A stretch of 64,000 bases of DNA from Anaspis maculata (Eukaryota > Arthropoda > Insecta > Coleoptera > Scraptiidae). A program made the position numbers and the translations under genes. Every line of letters begins with the position of its first letter. Position 1 is the first letter of the stretch. Positions 11,779 to 24,051 of the stretch are shown here, one piece after another. A model generated the notes under the pieces. It was not told the origin of the DNA, ran no database searches, and worked only from the letters and a program-made list of their open reading frames with translations. Location of the stretch: assembly GCA_949128115.1 (NCBI GenBank), contig OX421968.1:24660377-24724376 (forward strand), in the 5' to 3' direction.

Positions 11779-12240
11779 TGAGTTATGCTCAATATGTAAC
11801 CTACAAAAGACCGAAAGCATCAATCACATTTTATTCGAGTGTCCCATGTACAGAGGCCTGAGACGGAGATTGTCTGACTTACCTGGTGAAGACCACCTGC
11901 TGCTCCGCGATCTGAATTACTCCGGCGCTTGCGCAGTTTTCAGGTTCATGGGTGAAGCAATGAAGCTTCGATCGTTTGCTCTAAATGAATAAGTGGTAAT
12001 GCGTATTTGTCGAGATCTCCGTTCTTTTTTCACCCCTGGGGGCTTGGCACTTGCTGAGGCTGTTTTTCTTTGATACCATGGTATCACATTCTGAGCTTTG
12101 CAGATTTAGTTTGTTGTTGCTTTTACAGTTCATGTTTTCTTTCATTTTATTTTATTTTATTTTGAATCAATTCATTTTCCCCCACTTTACTTTGTTTATA
12201 ATACAAATGTATTTAAAAAACAATAAACACAATTACAATA
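11770..12240 (+). pseudogene. Non-LTR retrotransposon ORF2 C-terminus (5'-truncated)
   Basis: The frame to 11992 contains CSICNLQKTESINHILFECP followed by Tyr and Arg-rich residues. This is the C-x2-C-x8-H-x4-C zinc-binding motif at the end of reverse transcriptases of Jockey/I-type non-LTR elements. No RT domain precedes it: the sequence begins exactly where element H1 ends. The ~240 bases after the stop are T-rich 3' UTR with AATAAA-like words near 12220. Confidence 0.7.
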
Positions 12241-13139
12241 TCACTGTGGAGAGAGCTGACCCGGTATACCGGTCGCTTCGGTAGAGAGAGCAGATCCCCT
12301 AGTTGACGAGGATGCACATCACCCATCCTTAGGTTTCACACTTGAGTGCGGGCTTGCCAGGCATGTCCAATTTGACATCAACAAAAACACGCGTGAATTA
12401 AACTTTAAACGGCCAACTTCGCTGAGTTGTATGGTTTGTTCCTGACGGCTCCGTGGCGCAGGCAGTTCTGTGGCTGCGGCGTGGTTCTGCAAATGTGCCT
12501 CGAAAAGCATGTTTTAATATGGTACTGAGTTCAGAGTGGCACGCTGGTCTAGAAAATGTATGAACCTCAGAAAAATGTTTATTGTTTGGGTTTGACACTA
12601 AAATATGTGGAATTTCCTGAAAATGTAAAGAAAAAGCCACAATCAAGTGAGTATTTACTTGACAAACAGATTCACTGATTCCAAGACACATATAGAACAA
12701 TGACAAAGGTGGTCAGGAGCATGACAAATCTCCTATAAAAAAAATTATGAATTCATTTCATGCTGTAACAGCCTTGTATGATAAAAAACAATTCACACAA
12801 AATGGTTTCTTGCATGCTGAACAGGACCAAGTTGATCTGGGTCTTACTTTATTTCACGTAAGCAGGACATTAGCGACCTTCTCACATCAGACAAGAGTAG
12901 ATGTTACAAGTTCAGACGTGCAAAAAACGACCGAGAGGGCGGGACCCAAAGCTTGGCCTCGAGGCACAGTACTTGTGCCTCATGGCACTGAGTGTCAAAA
13001 AAATCCGTCTATGCCATGAGGCACAATTGTTGTGCAACATCACTTCTTTGGAAAAAAAACTCAGAAAAAATCATGGAAAATCATTTTGGATCATTCGTCT
13101 GTCGTTCATTCATAAAAATAGACTCGAATCACGATGATT
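12241..13139. other. Mostly unassigned; tRNA-like SINE head fragment
   Basis: At 12447-12485 (plus) the sequence GGCTCCGTGGCGCAGGCAGT resembles the 5' half of the tRNA-derived SINE heads at 53014 and 61717, so this is probably a truncated SINE. A small inverted repeat (TGCCTCATGGCA near 12977 / TGCCATGAGGCA near 13012) is also present. The short open frames here have no recognisable domain. Confidence 0.4.
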
Positions 13140-14740
13140 TGGAATTTGGCAAGAAGGGCATGGTTCTGACTCTATCATGGCGGCAGCCAACGTGTTAATT
13201 AAGGACTGCAGATTCTCTCTTGTCACTCCACTGCACTTTATCTTCAATTTAATTCTCAAAACCGCCTCAATTTCGACCATCTGGAAGAAGCCCAGGGTCT
13301 GTCCGGTTTTTAAAAAGGGTGATTGGTCACGGATCCAAAACAACAGGCCTCCATCAACTTGTGTAACTTTAAGATTTCGAGATTATCATTTATAACCATC
13401 TGTTTCGCTATGTGGAAAATTCCATATCTCCTTACCAACACGGTTTCATGCCAGGTAGGTCAACTTAGCTATATTTTCACGTTTCACTGTAGGAGTTTTT
13501 AATAGTACTGGGCAGGTCGACGTCCTGTACACTGACTTCCAGAAGGCTTTTGACCGGTTGGATCTCGCTATTTTGTTGCGTAAGTTAAGGGACTGCGGTC
13601 TTTCTGAACCTCTCATGGGCCTCTTCCGTTCTTACCTGTTTGGCAAAGAGCATTTCGTAGAGTATATGGGCCACATTTCAGAGTCCTTTGTTCCCACCTC
13701 GGGTGTCCCTCAGGGGGCCAACATGCGCACATTATTGTTTTTTATATTCATCAATGACATCGTCAATAAAATCAGAAACTGTCATCACTTACTGTTTGCT
13801 GATGATCTCAAAGTGTTCATTTCCATTGAATCCATCTCCGATTGTAACCGCCTACAATACGATATCGATCGAATCTACGAGTGGTGCAACGAAAACAGAA
13901 AACAGACTCTTCCTTAATATTGACAAGTGCAACGTTGTGTCTTACACCAGGAAAAAAAGCCGTCTAGTTTTTCCTTATTCGGTCAATGGTACTGTTTTCA
14001 ATAGGTGCTCGGAAATCCGGGGTCTGGGGGTCTTTTTCGACGAACGATTTACCTTTAGCAAACAGATCGAAGAGTGTGTTTTATCGGCTAGCAGGGTGTT
14101 GGGCTTTGTTCATCACAACTGTAAGGGATTTGGTACAAATGTCCTCATGACTCATTATTTTTCGCTCGTGCGTTGTCGCCTTGAGTATGGTGTGTGCTGA
14201 TTTGGCATCCGATATACCAATGCCACGAGACTCTCCTCGAGTCTGTCCAGCGTGGACTTTTGAAACGGTTGATGTTCCTTAAAAGCGGTGTCTATCCGCC
14301 CAGAGGTTGTGATCATGCCGGGCTGCTCGGCGAGGTTAGTATCAAATCTTCAAGTGACCGAACAAAGCAAATAGCTATTACTTTTCTATTCAAGCTGTGC
14401 AACGGAAAAATCGACTGCTCCTCTCTGCTGGAGAGGCTGCAGTTCAACGTACCGCGCGCCTTCTCTAGGCAGCGGCCCACTTTTTATTGCGAACGCCCTA
14501 ACACGAACGTTCTGCACAGATATCCCATATTTTTCATGTGCGATACATTCAACAAGCTGTCTCCTGGCTGCGACATTCATTTTAATTCCCTTGCCTTGGT
14601 ACTATACTGACCTCTTCGTAACAATTGTTGTTTTATAGTTTGCTTGTTTCTGTATGTTTGCTTGTGATGTTTTTTCCTAGATGCAAACATTTCCTGTATT
14701 GGGTTTACACCTGTTTGGAAATAAACATTCATTATTTATT
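13140..14740 (+). pseudogene. Jockey-like non-LTR reverse transcriptase, frameshifted
   Basis: Pieces of one RT domain follow each other in different frames. 13177-13395 has the fingers region (WKKPRVCPVFKKGD). 13410-13560 has QHGFMPGRS and VLYTDFQKAFDRLD in a shifted frame. 13558-13917 has GVPQGANMRTLLFFIFINDI and the catalytic FADD. 13915-14200 has the thumb (LNIDKC...GVFFDERFTF). An in-frame stop precedes 14200-14610, the post-RT region. The usual catalytic box is present but at least three frame breaks make it dead. There is no endonuclease upstream, so the copy is 5'-truncated, as is common for target-primed insertions. The 3' end near 14719-14745 is A/T-rich with AATAAA. Confidence 0.8.
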
Positions 14741-15530
14741 AAGACCACCCGAGGAGGAGTTCCAGACCGGCTTCGAATCAGATGAAAGACACCTAATCAG
14801 TAATCACCCACCCAACTATGAAAAATCATAATCATGATTATCATTATAATAGACTATACCTGCTTCGACAAACATAGAAGGAGCTTCAAGAGGAGATAAT
14901 TATTGCTATCTATGTTTCTTTAAAACTTTCTGAAAATGCTTTCTTGTATTTTTGCTCTGTTGGGAGATGCACTGAAACCCTCCACAACTTTTGCAGCATC
15001 CGTTTTGACAGAGGCTTTAAGCTTCATTCGTGTGGCAAATGTAAGTTCTTCAATTTCGGTTGATCTACGTAGTTTTTGTGTCTTCACTCTTTTGCTACGC
15101 TGTCTGGAGACCTCAAAGGATTTCGTTTGCCGTCCACCTGCAGTTTTACGGTTCTTTGTGCCTTTGGGTAATTCAAAAGTTCCTCACAGCCATTTGCCGT
15201 AATTTTGAAATCTCTCATTCTTTCTTTCAGCAGCTGACCACGTCTCTTCAATTTGCGATTCAAAATACAAAAATCTTTGAAGGTTTTTTTTTGATCTCCA
15301 GTATAACTTTCTTCTCTCAACAATTTCTTTTCCAGATTTTCGAGTCTTTTAATAAAATCCGGGCCTTCCTGTTTTTGCGTCGGATCCTATAATAATTGCC
15401 TCTGAATCGTATACATTGTACCAGAGATTTAATTTACTTTCCACATGGATACACACACAATAAATAACAATTCCACAATAAAACAAAATTGTTGCAAATA
15501 AGTGAAAGCAAAACAAGAAAAAATGAACTC
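14741..15530. other. No gene recognised
   Basis: A minus-strand open frame (15323-15084) is rich in Lys/Arg and could form a short helix, but I recognise no domain. Nothing else stands out. Confidence 0.4.
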
Positions 15531-15536
15531 AACAAA

Positions 15537-15637
15537 CTAGTTCATTTTACCAGTTCATTCGCGAACTGTTAGTGGGACGAATCACACTCGAGTCAGTGAT
15601 ATTCGCGAATGAACTGGTAAAAAATGAACGGTTTCAT
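15537..15637. repeat. Short palindrome built from GTTCATT/AATGAAC words
   Basis: GTTCATTTTACCAGTTCATT (about 15540) pairs with the inverted sequence AATGAACTGGTAAAAAATGAAC (15607-15628). The centre is near 15583. It is non-coding. Confidence 0.7.
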
Positions 15638-15718
15638 GACGCTAGTTCTTGAACTTTATAATTGTGATTTGGTCCAACTGTTGGACATTGATCTAGTTCA
15701 TCACCGCGTGAATCCGAA

Positions 15719-15806
15719 AACCGAGAACTATTCTGTTTCTATTTATGTCCTTCAATTAGTTCAATTAGGTATACGAATAAAGTTGGACTGAGTTCGATAA
15801 TAGCTA
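15719..15806 (+). repeat. Direct repeat, left copy flanking foldback
   Basis: About 85 bases matching 17454-17532 with a few substitutions and one ~9-base indel. Both copies lie outside the inverted arms. Confidence 0.7.
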
Positions 15807-16088
15807 TAAGATATGAATTTAGCAGCATACTTATACTAGGTAGTAGGGAGAGATGAGACTGACATTCGATAACTTAGCTTAGGTAATTGAACCATATATT
15901 ATACTGGGAAAAATTTAGGTCTGGAAATTAAATCTCACCTCTCTCGCATCACTTCACTTTACCTTTCACATTAGAATAGTCAAAATGTAAATGAACTCGT
16001 TCATCAACGAACTAAACTACGCACAAATCAATACGTCGTTCCAAAAAATTTTGCTTTTTTTCAATTTGATGTAACTTTGGATAAGTAC

Positions 16089-17433
16089 AATGAATTTGTC
16101 TTCTGTTTGAAGTGTCCGTTGACTTCATCCTTTGACTATCAGTCTGTGGTTTTGCATGACACTAGATAATTCACATACATTTTGTACAGAGTGTTCAATA
16201 AGACAGTGCAAAATTTCTGAATCGTCAAGAAGCTCCCGTTCGAAAAAGAATTTTTTTCTTTCGAATTTTCACCACAAAGAAGACGAAGTAGGCCTCAAGG
16301 TACAGGGTGGTGTTTGAATTCCCTACTCATCTCCTTTATTTACAGGGTGAGCGCAAAAAAATCATCTTTTTGGTTTTGCATGTATAACTTTTTTCGTCCT
16401 TGACCGATTTTAAAAATTTGCGGCTCATATTGAAGCTAAAACTTGAGGTAAAAAGACCTGAGGATCAGAAGTGACTCGAGACAAACATTCAGAATCAAAT
16501 GTTCAATAAAAATTGGACCAAATCATGAACGCCGTCTACAGCTCGTTTGGGAGAAGGATAAGCTAAAAGCCACTTTTTTTTTTCGAAGAAATTATTTATT
16601 CTGAATACATTGAGGTTTCTCTTGCCTGTTCTAGCCAAAAATTGTAGATAAAGGAGTCCAATTACAACTGCATGTTCAAGATGGAGAAACAGCCCCCTGA
16701 TCACCTTAAATTGGTCGTAACCAAGACTACAAAAATCAAAACAATGAGTAATGGACAAACCAGTTCAGGTAGTTCATTGTTTTTATTCTCGTAGTGTTGA
16801 TTACGGCCGATTTCAGTTGAACAAGGGACTGTTTCTCCTCGTTGAACATGCAGTTGTGAATGATTTCTTTCACCTACACAATTCTTAGCTAAGACAAGAA
16901 CAAAAGATCCTAATGTATTCAGAATAAATGATTTATTCCAAAGAAACGTGGCCATTAGCAAATCCTTCTCCTAAACGGGCTGTCGACGGCGTTAAAGATT
17001 TGAGCCACATTTCATTGGACCCTTGGCTTTGAATGTTTGTCTTGAGTCAATTCTGATGCTCAAGTCTTTTCACCTTCAAGTTTTAGCTTCAATATGAGCC
17101 GCAAATTTTTAAAATTGGTTAACAAGGAAAAAAGTTATCCATGCAAAACCAAAAAGGTGATTTTTTTGCGCTCACCCTGTAAATAAAGGAGATGAGCAGA
17201 GAATTCAAACACTACCATCTACTTAAAGGCCTACCTCGTCTTCTTTGTGGTGAAAATTCTAGAGAAAAAATTCTTTTTCGAACGGGAGCTTCTTCACGAT
17301 ACAAAAATTTTGCACTGTTTTATTGAACACCTTGTACAAAATTTATGTGAACTATCTAGTGTCTTGCAAAACCACGGACTGGTAGCCAAAGGATCAAGTC
17401 AACGGACACTTCAAACAGAATGCAAATTCATTG
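16089..17433. repeat. 1.3 kb foldback element
   Basis: CAATGAATTTG near 16089 begins an arm repeated in inverted order up to 17433. The pairing is continuous through the ACAGGGTGAGCGC block (16343 and its inverse ~17172) and meets near 16760. A direct repeat of about 80 bases flanks it: CCGAGAACTATTCTGTTTCT at 15719 and CCGAGAACTATTCTATTTCT at 17454. The flank copies are too long for a simple target duplication. Confidence 0.8.
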
Positions 17434-17453
17434 CAGTAATCCACATTTACAAC

Positions 17454-17532
17454 CGAGAACTATTCTATTTCTATTGAGGTATGTCCTTCAATTAGGTATA
17501 AGAATAAAATTAGACTGAGTTTGATAACAGCT
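17454..17532 (+). repeat. Direct repeat, right copy flanking foldback
   Basis: Partner of 15719-15806. Together they suggest a tandem duplication or an element whose own edge was duplicated when the foldback arose. Confidence 0.7.
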
Positions 17533-18390
17533 TGTAACCGGTGATTTTCTTGCTATATGGTAGCACTGGCTGTCAAAGGAAAAGGTGACGTTCGGTTGGC
17601 TAGCTGTCAAAAAAGTAAGCAAAAAACGAGAACTGGTAGAGCATGAGGATTTTGCTTAAAAAATGGTTTTTGTTTGGATGTGTAGCGTCACAGGTAGCGT
17701 ACACATGAATGTGATAGAAATGAATGACACAAGAAAGCGGTAGTGATGGGTTGTTATTTAACTATCTGTTATTTTTCGACTGTTATTTAAAAATAACAAT
17801 AACAACCTGTTACCTCGGTTGAAATATAACAGATACAAAATAACAGTTTACCCGGATCGTCGACGCCCGGCGCGATCAACAGTGAACGACTAAACAGATA
17901 TAAAATAACGGTCTACCTGGATGTTACAGTTAATTCACATAGACCGCTTAGTTTCAGGTTGTTGTTGTTATTGTACTATATACTATCATAGAATACACAA
18001 GGATTTCAGGAACAGGGTGTATAAAAGAGATAAAGCGGAAAAATTAATTTTTAAAAATTGAGCTTTTGTAACTTGAATCACTATCAACATACAAATTAGG
18101 TATATTAATCATGATGTTATAAAATAAGCTTTGCATTTGAAAAAAAAATCAATCAAATATTAGGAAACAAAGAGTTGGGTAGGTAACGTAAAGCAATAAA
18201 AATAAATGTTAAGTAGGTACCTATATCTATCAATAATCAATATTAGGCATACCTATAGGTAGACGGCAGAAAAAAAACGAAGCACCTACCTACCTTACTT
18301 ATAGGTAAATATCTATATTCAATACAACAAAAATATCTCTTCTTGAAAAATATTCAACAAAACATAAAATATATCTTCTTAAAAATTTCA

Positions 18391-19872
18391 TCACTTGCTG
18401 TTTTTATTAAGAAACATGATCTGGTTTACCTTACTGGCTGACAGTCTGTTGCGCCTGTCTGAAATTAATTGACCAGTTTTCGAGAATAGTCTTTCACACG
18501 GCACCGAAGTCGCGACAGTCCCGAATTTAAGTCTCACAGCCTTGTTCAAATAGGGGTAGTTGTAGCTATTTTCTTTCCACCATTTCGGACATACCGCGCA
18601 CAAGTCCTTGACTTAGCGCTTACCCCAATTTATTTACAATTGTGTTAATATTATACCATTTACCAGAGTCATCTATTATGTTAATATCATGTAGCATACG
18701 TTGTAAATAAATTATTATTATTATTATTTGATCGGACATTGATCTTTGCTCAATAGAGGCTCTCCCAAATACCTTTGGATCTCGACAATCGCCCGTGATT
18801 TTGTATTAATTTTTTTACGTCACGGCCACTTTGTTTTTGATATTGCTCCAACCGGGTTTGAGCTGCACTACTTCTTTTAAAGTGAGATACAATATCTTTG
18901 CATTTTTCGATGAGCGCTCTGACAGTAATTAATGCGTCTTGTACAATCAAATTGAGTGTGTGGGCGTAACAACCGAAATGTCTCCACTTGAGGTCCTTTA
19001 TCGCTTTTGATATATTAGCGGCATTATCAGACACGGCTAACATGATTTTGCCTTCCAACCCCCATTCAGCAACAACACCACTCAATTTGTTGGCTAAATT
19101 GACGCTTGTATGGCTTTCAGTAAAAGAGCTTGCTTCTAACAAAACAGACCTTACTATAAATTTGGAGTCAATGAAGTGTACCGTGATTCCGATGAATGGT
19201 TCGTTATTTACATGACGTCCAGCAGTCAGTTGTCAAGGTGACGGCCAAACCATCTTTTAGTATTTCTTTTGTGCTTTCGCGGACTTCTTCGTATTTTCCT
19301 GATAGAAGAGTCTTGGACAGCGTCTTGCGACTCGGTAGAGTGTAACTTGGGTTGAGATTATTTGAATATTCACGGAATCCCTCATCTTCGACAATAGAAA
19401 ACGGCTGGAAATCTTTTGTCACAAGCTTCAATAGGGCCATATCAATATGCTGCTTGACCCTGAATCCTATTTTTCTGGGAGCATGAAGTGTTGTTTGAAG
19501 AAGTTTTCGCTTTTTTGGCGGGGGTGGTGCTGCTGCAGGTGCTGGAGATTCATTCGGAGGAATATCTCTCGCTCTCGTAGTGGTAGAACTTGTGGTGGGG
19601 CGTTGATCTTCTTGAGTTTCACTAGAAATTGACGTTGAGGGTCGTGGATCATCAGGATCATCTTCGATTACTGGTGGTCGCTGTTGTTGTTGCTCCGAGT
19701 CTGAAGATAATTTGATTGTAGGATGTTTTCTCGTCAAATGTGATTTCAAGTTACTAATGGATGCTTTGTATTTCAATCTATGCTTGCATATGTTACAAGA
19801 TGCTTCAATTTCATCTACAGGGTTGAAAAAATTCCAAATTATCGAAGTCTTCCGTCGTGAAGCCATTTCCAA
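18391..19872 (-). pseudogene. hAT transposase (ZBED-like), frameshifted and deleted
   Basis: From 19872 on the minus strand there is a BED zinc finger (CNICKHRLKYK...HLTRKH, residues ~25-55), a proline/serine linker, and the start of the hAT core to TTDCWTS. One base then shifts the frame near 19210. The core resumes as NNEPFIGITVHFIDSK and continues to 18750 with SDNAANISKAI and CYAHTLNLIVQDA, which are typical RNase-H-like hAT motifs. A stop follows, and roughly 150 bases of unrelated AT-rich sequence replace the middle of the catalytic region. The C-terminal dimerisation domain is recognisable at 18603-18391 (VPCERLFSKTGQLISDRRNR). The element could not make active enzyme. Confidence 0.88.
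18604..18733 (+). mobile_element. Possible short non-LTR tail insertion
   Basis: The AT-rich stretch interrupting the hAT transposase ends in TAAATAAATTATTATTATT, the ATT-repeat tail style of some RTE or Jockey-type elements. No target duplication was found, so this is tentative. Confidence 0.3.
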
Positions 19873-20937
19873 TGGTCTGAACTAGAATGAAACATTTTAT
19901 GAAATAACACTGTATTGAATAATGGTAGCTCATCGTGTTCTTACCTGTGTGTATCAACAGCTTGGTAGGCAAGATGAGTTTCAAATCGGAAATAAAACAG
20001 AACTTTTCAGCTAATATCGACCGATTGGTTTAAGCTAAATTAATCGAGTTTCGAAATCGCCCCTACACTGCTGGAGTACCGACTGTTTCACTGAGAGAAT
20101 GAGATTAGACTGAAGTAACTAAGTAAGACCAAAGACGATTTCTCTCAACCAATCCTATATTTTATTAGGTTTTCCAAAAACAAAACAAAAAGAAGGGTAC
20201 GAAGAATTCTACAATTTGTACTGGGTTTTATAGCACTGGTATCGAGACTCGTAACCTGGCTCGTACCTTAATAATTTATTTTATTGGCGGAATTCCTGAA
20301 ATGAAACATCAAATGAAACATATCCAGTTACACACTCTCTGGCTCACCCCGACCCATGTCATCCATGCCCCGACCTTCCCGCACCCTACCATCACAGTCA
20401 TAAACGCATAAACTCATCATACTCAGTGATGAGTGGAGAACCATATTATTATACGTGCCGAACTGCCGAACCCGTAATTGAAAATAAAACAATAAAATTG
20501 AAATCTGAAAATCAAACATTAGGGCCCATGCAATTGCACCACTCAAGCTCACGCCCTAAGCCTATAACAGGAACTATATAGGTGGTGGTGATAAGTGCCT
20601 ATAATTGGATAAGTGGTAAAGGTGAAGTGGACGAACCTAGAAGAATATAATTATTCAACTAAGCAAGTATTATCGCTGAAATTTATTAATCCAATCGTTG
20701 CTGAAGATGGAGAAATAATAAAAAAGCTATTTCAAAATATCAGTGCGTGTTAACTCTGTTAGTTCGATAGTTGTTAGTTGGTTCTGTTATTTTTGCCTTG
20801 TGATATTGAGAATCCTGGTTAATTTGTAAAATAACAGATTAACTGTATTTGTTATTTTTAACTGTTATTTAAAAATAACAGTAACAGGTTGTATCTGTTA
20901 TGTAAAAATAACAGTTTTGCCCATCACTAGAAAGCGG

Positions 20938-21349
20938 TATGCAAGTACTCCAGTAGTGGTAGATGCGTTGTGTCTTGTACTGAGCTTGAGAGAACCGCAA
21001 GGAATTTTGGGGGTTAGGACCACACGACAGCCCCCTGTCTCAGCCAAGACGTCGCGATAATACTACAGCAGTAGTCACCCCGTGGGTGGGTGTCGCTGAA
21101 CCTAAGCGTGTCTGTTTCGACCTAACTGTGAGCTCACTTCTAGGGTAAACGACTAATTATCGCGCAAGGAGAGAATGAAAAGAAACTACTGTAGTAATCG
21201 GGTGTGTACTCACGTGTTACTAAAGGAAAAGAGTCCCAAGTAACGCCTGAAAAAACATCAAGAAGTGCAATCAACTTACGTTACTATTCTCGACTGCAAC
21301 AAAATCCTATCGTTCTAGCGATAACGACTATTTAAACATCTCAATATTA
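20938..21349. other. Unassigned, possibly LTR-derived
   Basis: The sequence lies downstream (minus sense) of the gypsy pol relic and has a G/T-rich stretch at 21010-21020. A 3' LTR would be expected here but I cannot identify its partner. Confidence 0.3.
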
Positions 21350-22026
21350 CCAGCATTCTTAAAATTGCATTATTGAATAAAACCGCACCCGGCAAAGCTC
21401 TGTGGCAAATTTCAAACAAAGGATTTAAGTCCAAAGCCCACATCCCAATTTGTGGCTTGATATGTTCATTGGTAAATGCGTTTTTTACTACAGAGCCGTC
21501 AGTTATGAGCTTGAATGGCTCACCCAAAAGCAGATTACGGAATTTTTCTACAGATACAGAAATCGTCAAGGCTTCAAGTTCAAACGAATGATACCGTTGT
21601 TCACTTGGAGTCGTGTGTTTGCTGAAATGAGCAATTACCGTTTCGGTGTTTTCCGAACTTAGTTGCGTGAGCCTTTCTGCCACGCCCAAATGACACTGGC
21701 ATCTGTGTGCGGAATTGTCTCTTTCGTGGTGTCAAAAATTATTGATAGAATAAGTTGGGAAATCAGGTGACCTTCAAGACATTGGAAAGCTTTTTGTTCG
21801 GTTTCACCCCAAGACCAAAGTACTGTTTTCTTCAGAAGATCCGTCGATAGTTTTGACTTGTTCGACAAATAATTGATGGAATTCGCGAACCCAACAATGC
21901 CAAGGAACTGTCCCACATTGTGGATATTTTTAGGAACCGGAAATTTCTCAAAGGCTTCGATCTTGGCCTTGGTGGACTTTAATGGTGAAATGGGTAATCC
22001 GGCCGTTTCGCAATTATTCTCCACGC
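21350..22026 (-). pseudogene. Ty3/gypsy pol relic (connection + RNase H)
   Basis: Reading on the minus strand from ~22026 gives the region after the RT palm (IEAFEKFPVPKNIHNVGQFLG), then the tether with WSWGETEQKAFQCLE and the start of RNase H (PHTDASVIW). A frameshift near 21675 is followed by FSKHTTPSEQRYHSFELEAL and FKLITDGSVVKNAFTNEHI. These are standard gypsy RNase H motifs. Gag, protease, most of RT and integrase are missing. It starts right where the 22032-23272 palindrome begins. Confidence 0.8.
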
Positions 22027-22031
22027 CACAC

Positions 22032-23272
22032 GTACCGGGTGGGCCATAAAAAACCGTGGTCTGAATTTTTCCTGCTGAAATTTTTATTCCTCCACCGATT
22101 TTATCGAACTTTTCAGCATTGAATAGCCAATTGAATAGGCTGTCATTTCTGTATTTCAAAATGACCGACATATCAAAATTCAAGATGGCAGAAACAATTG
22201 AAAATAGGCCTTCTTTTGTTCTCGTTGCTTTTCATTGGAAGTTTCCGGAAAGTCAAAGCCAATAATGTATTATGAAGGATTAGACCTTCCTTGTCGATTG
22301 AAGACCACAATCAATAAAATCGGGTTATCTGCTGAGAAGCTATTGCGAGTTGAAACAAAGCCTACTTTCCGTTTTTCTCATTTCCGCATAATTGATCCAA
22401 ATTTGGGTATCCTGCCCGTCAATCCGCCATATGCTTATTTCTCAAGCGATTTTCTCAAATTTGGTATCAATGGCTAGCCAATTGGACAGGCTACCTTTTT
22501 CATATTACAAAATGACAGACCTGTCAAAATCCAAGATGGCGGGAGCAATTGAAAATAGAATTTCTTTTGTCGACATTGCTTTTCAATAAAAATGAGCGGA
22601 AAGTCAAAACCAATAATTATTATGAAGGAATAGACCTTCCTCGATAATTCAAGATAGCAACCAATCAAATAGGTTCATCTGATGAGGAGCTACAGCGAGT
22701 TGGAGCGAAGCCTACTTTCCGTTTTTCTATTTCAACAAAAACGAATAAGGCCCATTTTCAATAGCTTCCGCCATCTTGAATTTTGACATGTTGGTCATTT
22801 TCTTCTATGAAAATAGCAGCTTGTCCAATTGGCTAGCCATTGATACCAAATTTGAAAAAATCGGCTGGAAAATAAGGATATATGGCGGGCAGGAGTCCTA
22901 AATTTGGGTAATTTATGCGGGAATAAACGAACCGGTAAGTAGACTTCGCTTCAACTTGCAATAGCTCCTCAGCCGATGACCGGATTTTACTAGTTGTGGT
23001 CTTGAATTGACAAGAAAGGTCTATTCCTTTATAATACATTATTGGTTTTGACTTTCTGGTAATTTTCAATAAAAAGCAACGAGAACAAATGAAGGCCTAT
23101 GTTCAATTGTTTCTGCCATCTTGAATTTTGATATGTCAAGCTTTTTGAAAAACGAAAGTTATAGCCTATTTAATTTGCTAGCCAATGCTGAAAAGTTTGA
23201 TTGAATCGGTGGCAAAACAAAAATTTGAGGAGGAAAAATTCCGACCACGGTTTTTTATGGCCCACCCGGTAC
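22032..23272. repeat. 1.24 kb foldback with internal tandem units
   Basis: GTACCGGGTGGGCCATAAAA at 22032 is repeated inverted, ending at 23272. The arms pair continuously and meet around 22650. Each arm also holds direct repeats of a ~370-base unit containing GAAGGAWTAGACCTTCCT and CAAGATGGCGG or CAAGATGGCAG. It abuts the gypsy relic. Confidence 0.85.
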
Positions 23273-23688
23273 ATCACAGCTTCTGGAAATCAATTCCATC
23301 GTATTTCTTGACCCCAAAAATATAATGTTTGGTGGAAAAATCACCAAAAAAAAAAACACCAATTTTGAAAATGGTAACTTCTTGTACCAAAGACCTCCCA
23401 CAGAAAAAATGCCAAGCCTCGGATCGACAGATGGGGACTTTTAATGTTCCTCAATTTATTCCGAGTTACATCAAAATTTTGCATTTTTTTCCTGGGCTAC
23501 TTTTTGAATAAAACAAAAAGAAATGCGACGACTAGCTAGCGGTTGGGGTGGGTTACGACTTCGGATGTAAGGAACATTATTATTTATTTATTTATATTTA
23601 TATTAGGGCGCCAGCTGATGAAAAAGGTGAGTTCAGTTCGCGACTACTTAGCTAATTGCTTTTGCGAACAATGTCGTTTTCAAAGTCG
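23273..23688. other. No gene recognised
   Basis: AT-rich, with a TATT-type simple repeat at 23579-23606. Confidence 0.5.
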
Positions 23689-24051
23689 TTTTTAGCGCAT
23701 TTTCCATCTTGATGGAAATCGCTATTGCAACCGCTATGTCCGTCCGTCCGTCCGTCGGTCCGTCCGTCCGTCCGTCCGTTCCTCGAACTCCTCCCAAACT
23801 AGACGACCTAGCTTTCTAATTTTTTCGCTGTTACATAGCTGCCACTCCCAAAGGAGGGCTAGGCTATATTGGATGTCCATATTGCGCCGCCAACATAGAG
23901 AAAACCGCCCCCGATAAACTTGAAATAACATAATATTGCACTTTCTACCAGGCCTGATGCTCTAGTGTTCTTATTTTTTGAATAATACATAGTTGCCACT
24001 TATAAACGTAAGCCAAGAAACATTCCGTCTTCAATATGCGCCGCCGACATG

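Larger units (their letters stand above)
17741..20929 (-). mobile_element. hAT transposon, full length between TIRs, decayed
   Basis: The left terminus TAGTGATGGG is inverted at the right terminus CCCATCACTA, and both sides are flanked by the identical 8-mer GAAAGCGG (17733-17740 and 20930-20937), the hAT signature. Removing 3189 bp restores a single site. Subterminal zones at both ends carry many copies of CTGTTATTTTTA-type words, which in hAT elements usually bind transposase. The transposase lies on the minus strand and is broken (see next entry). Confidence 0.92.

Noticed and set aside
12319..13019. Short open frames on both strands at 12.3-13.0 kb
   Set aside because: No recognisable motif, overlapping frames and a nearby SINE fragment suggest chance frames.
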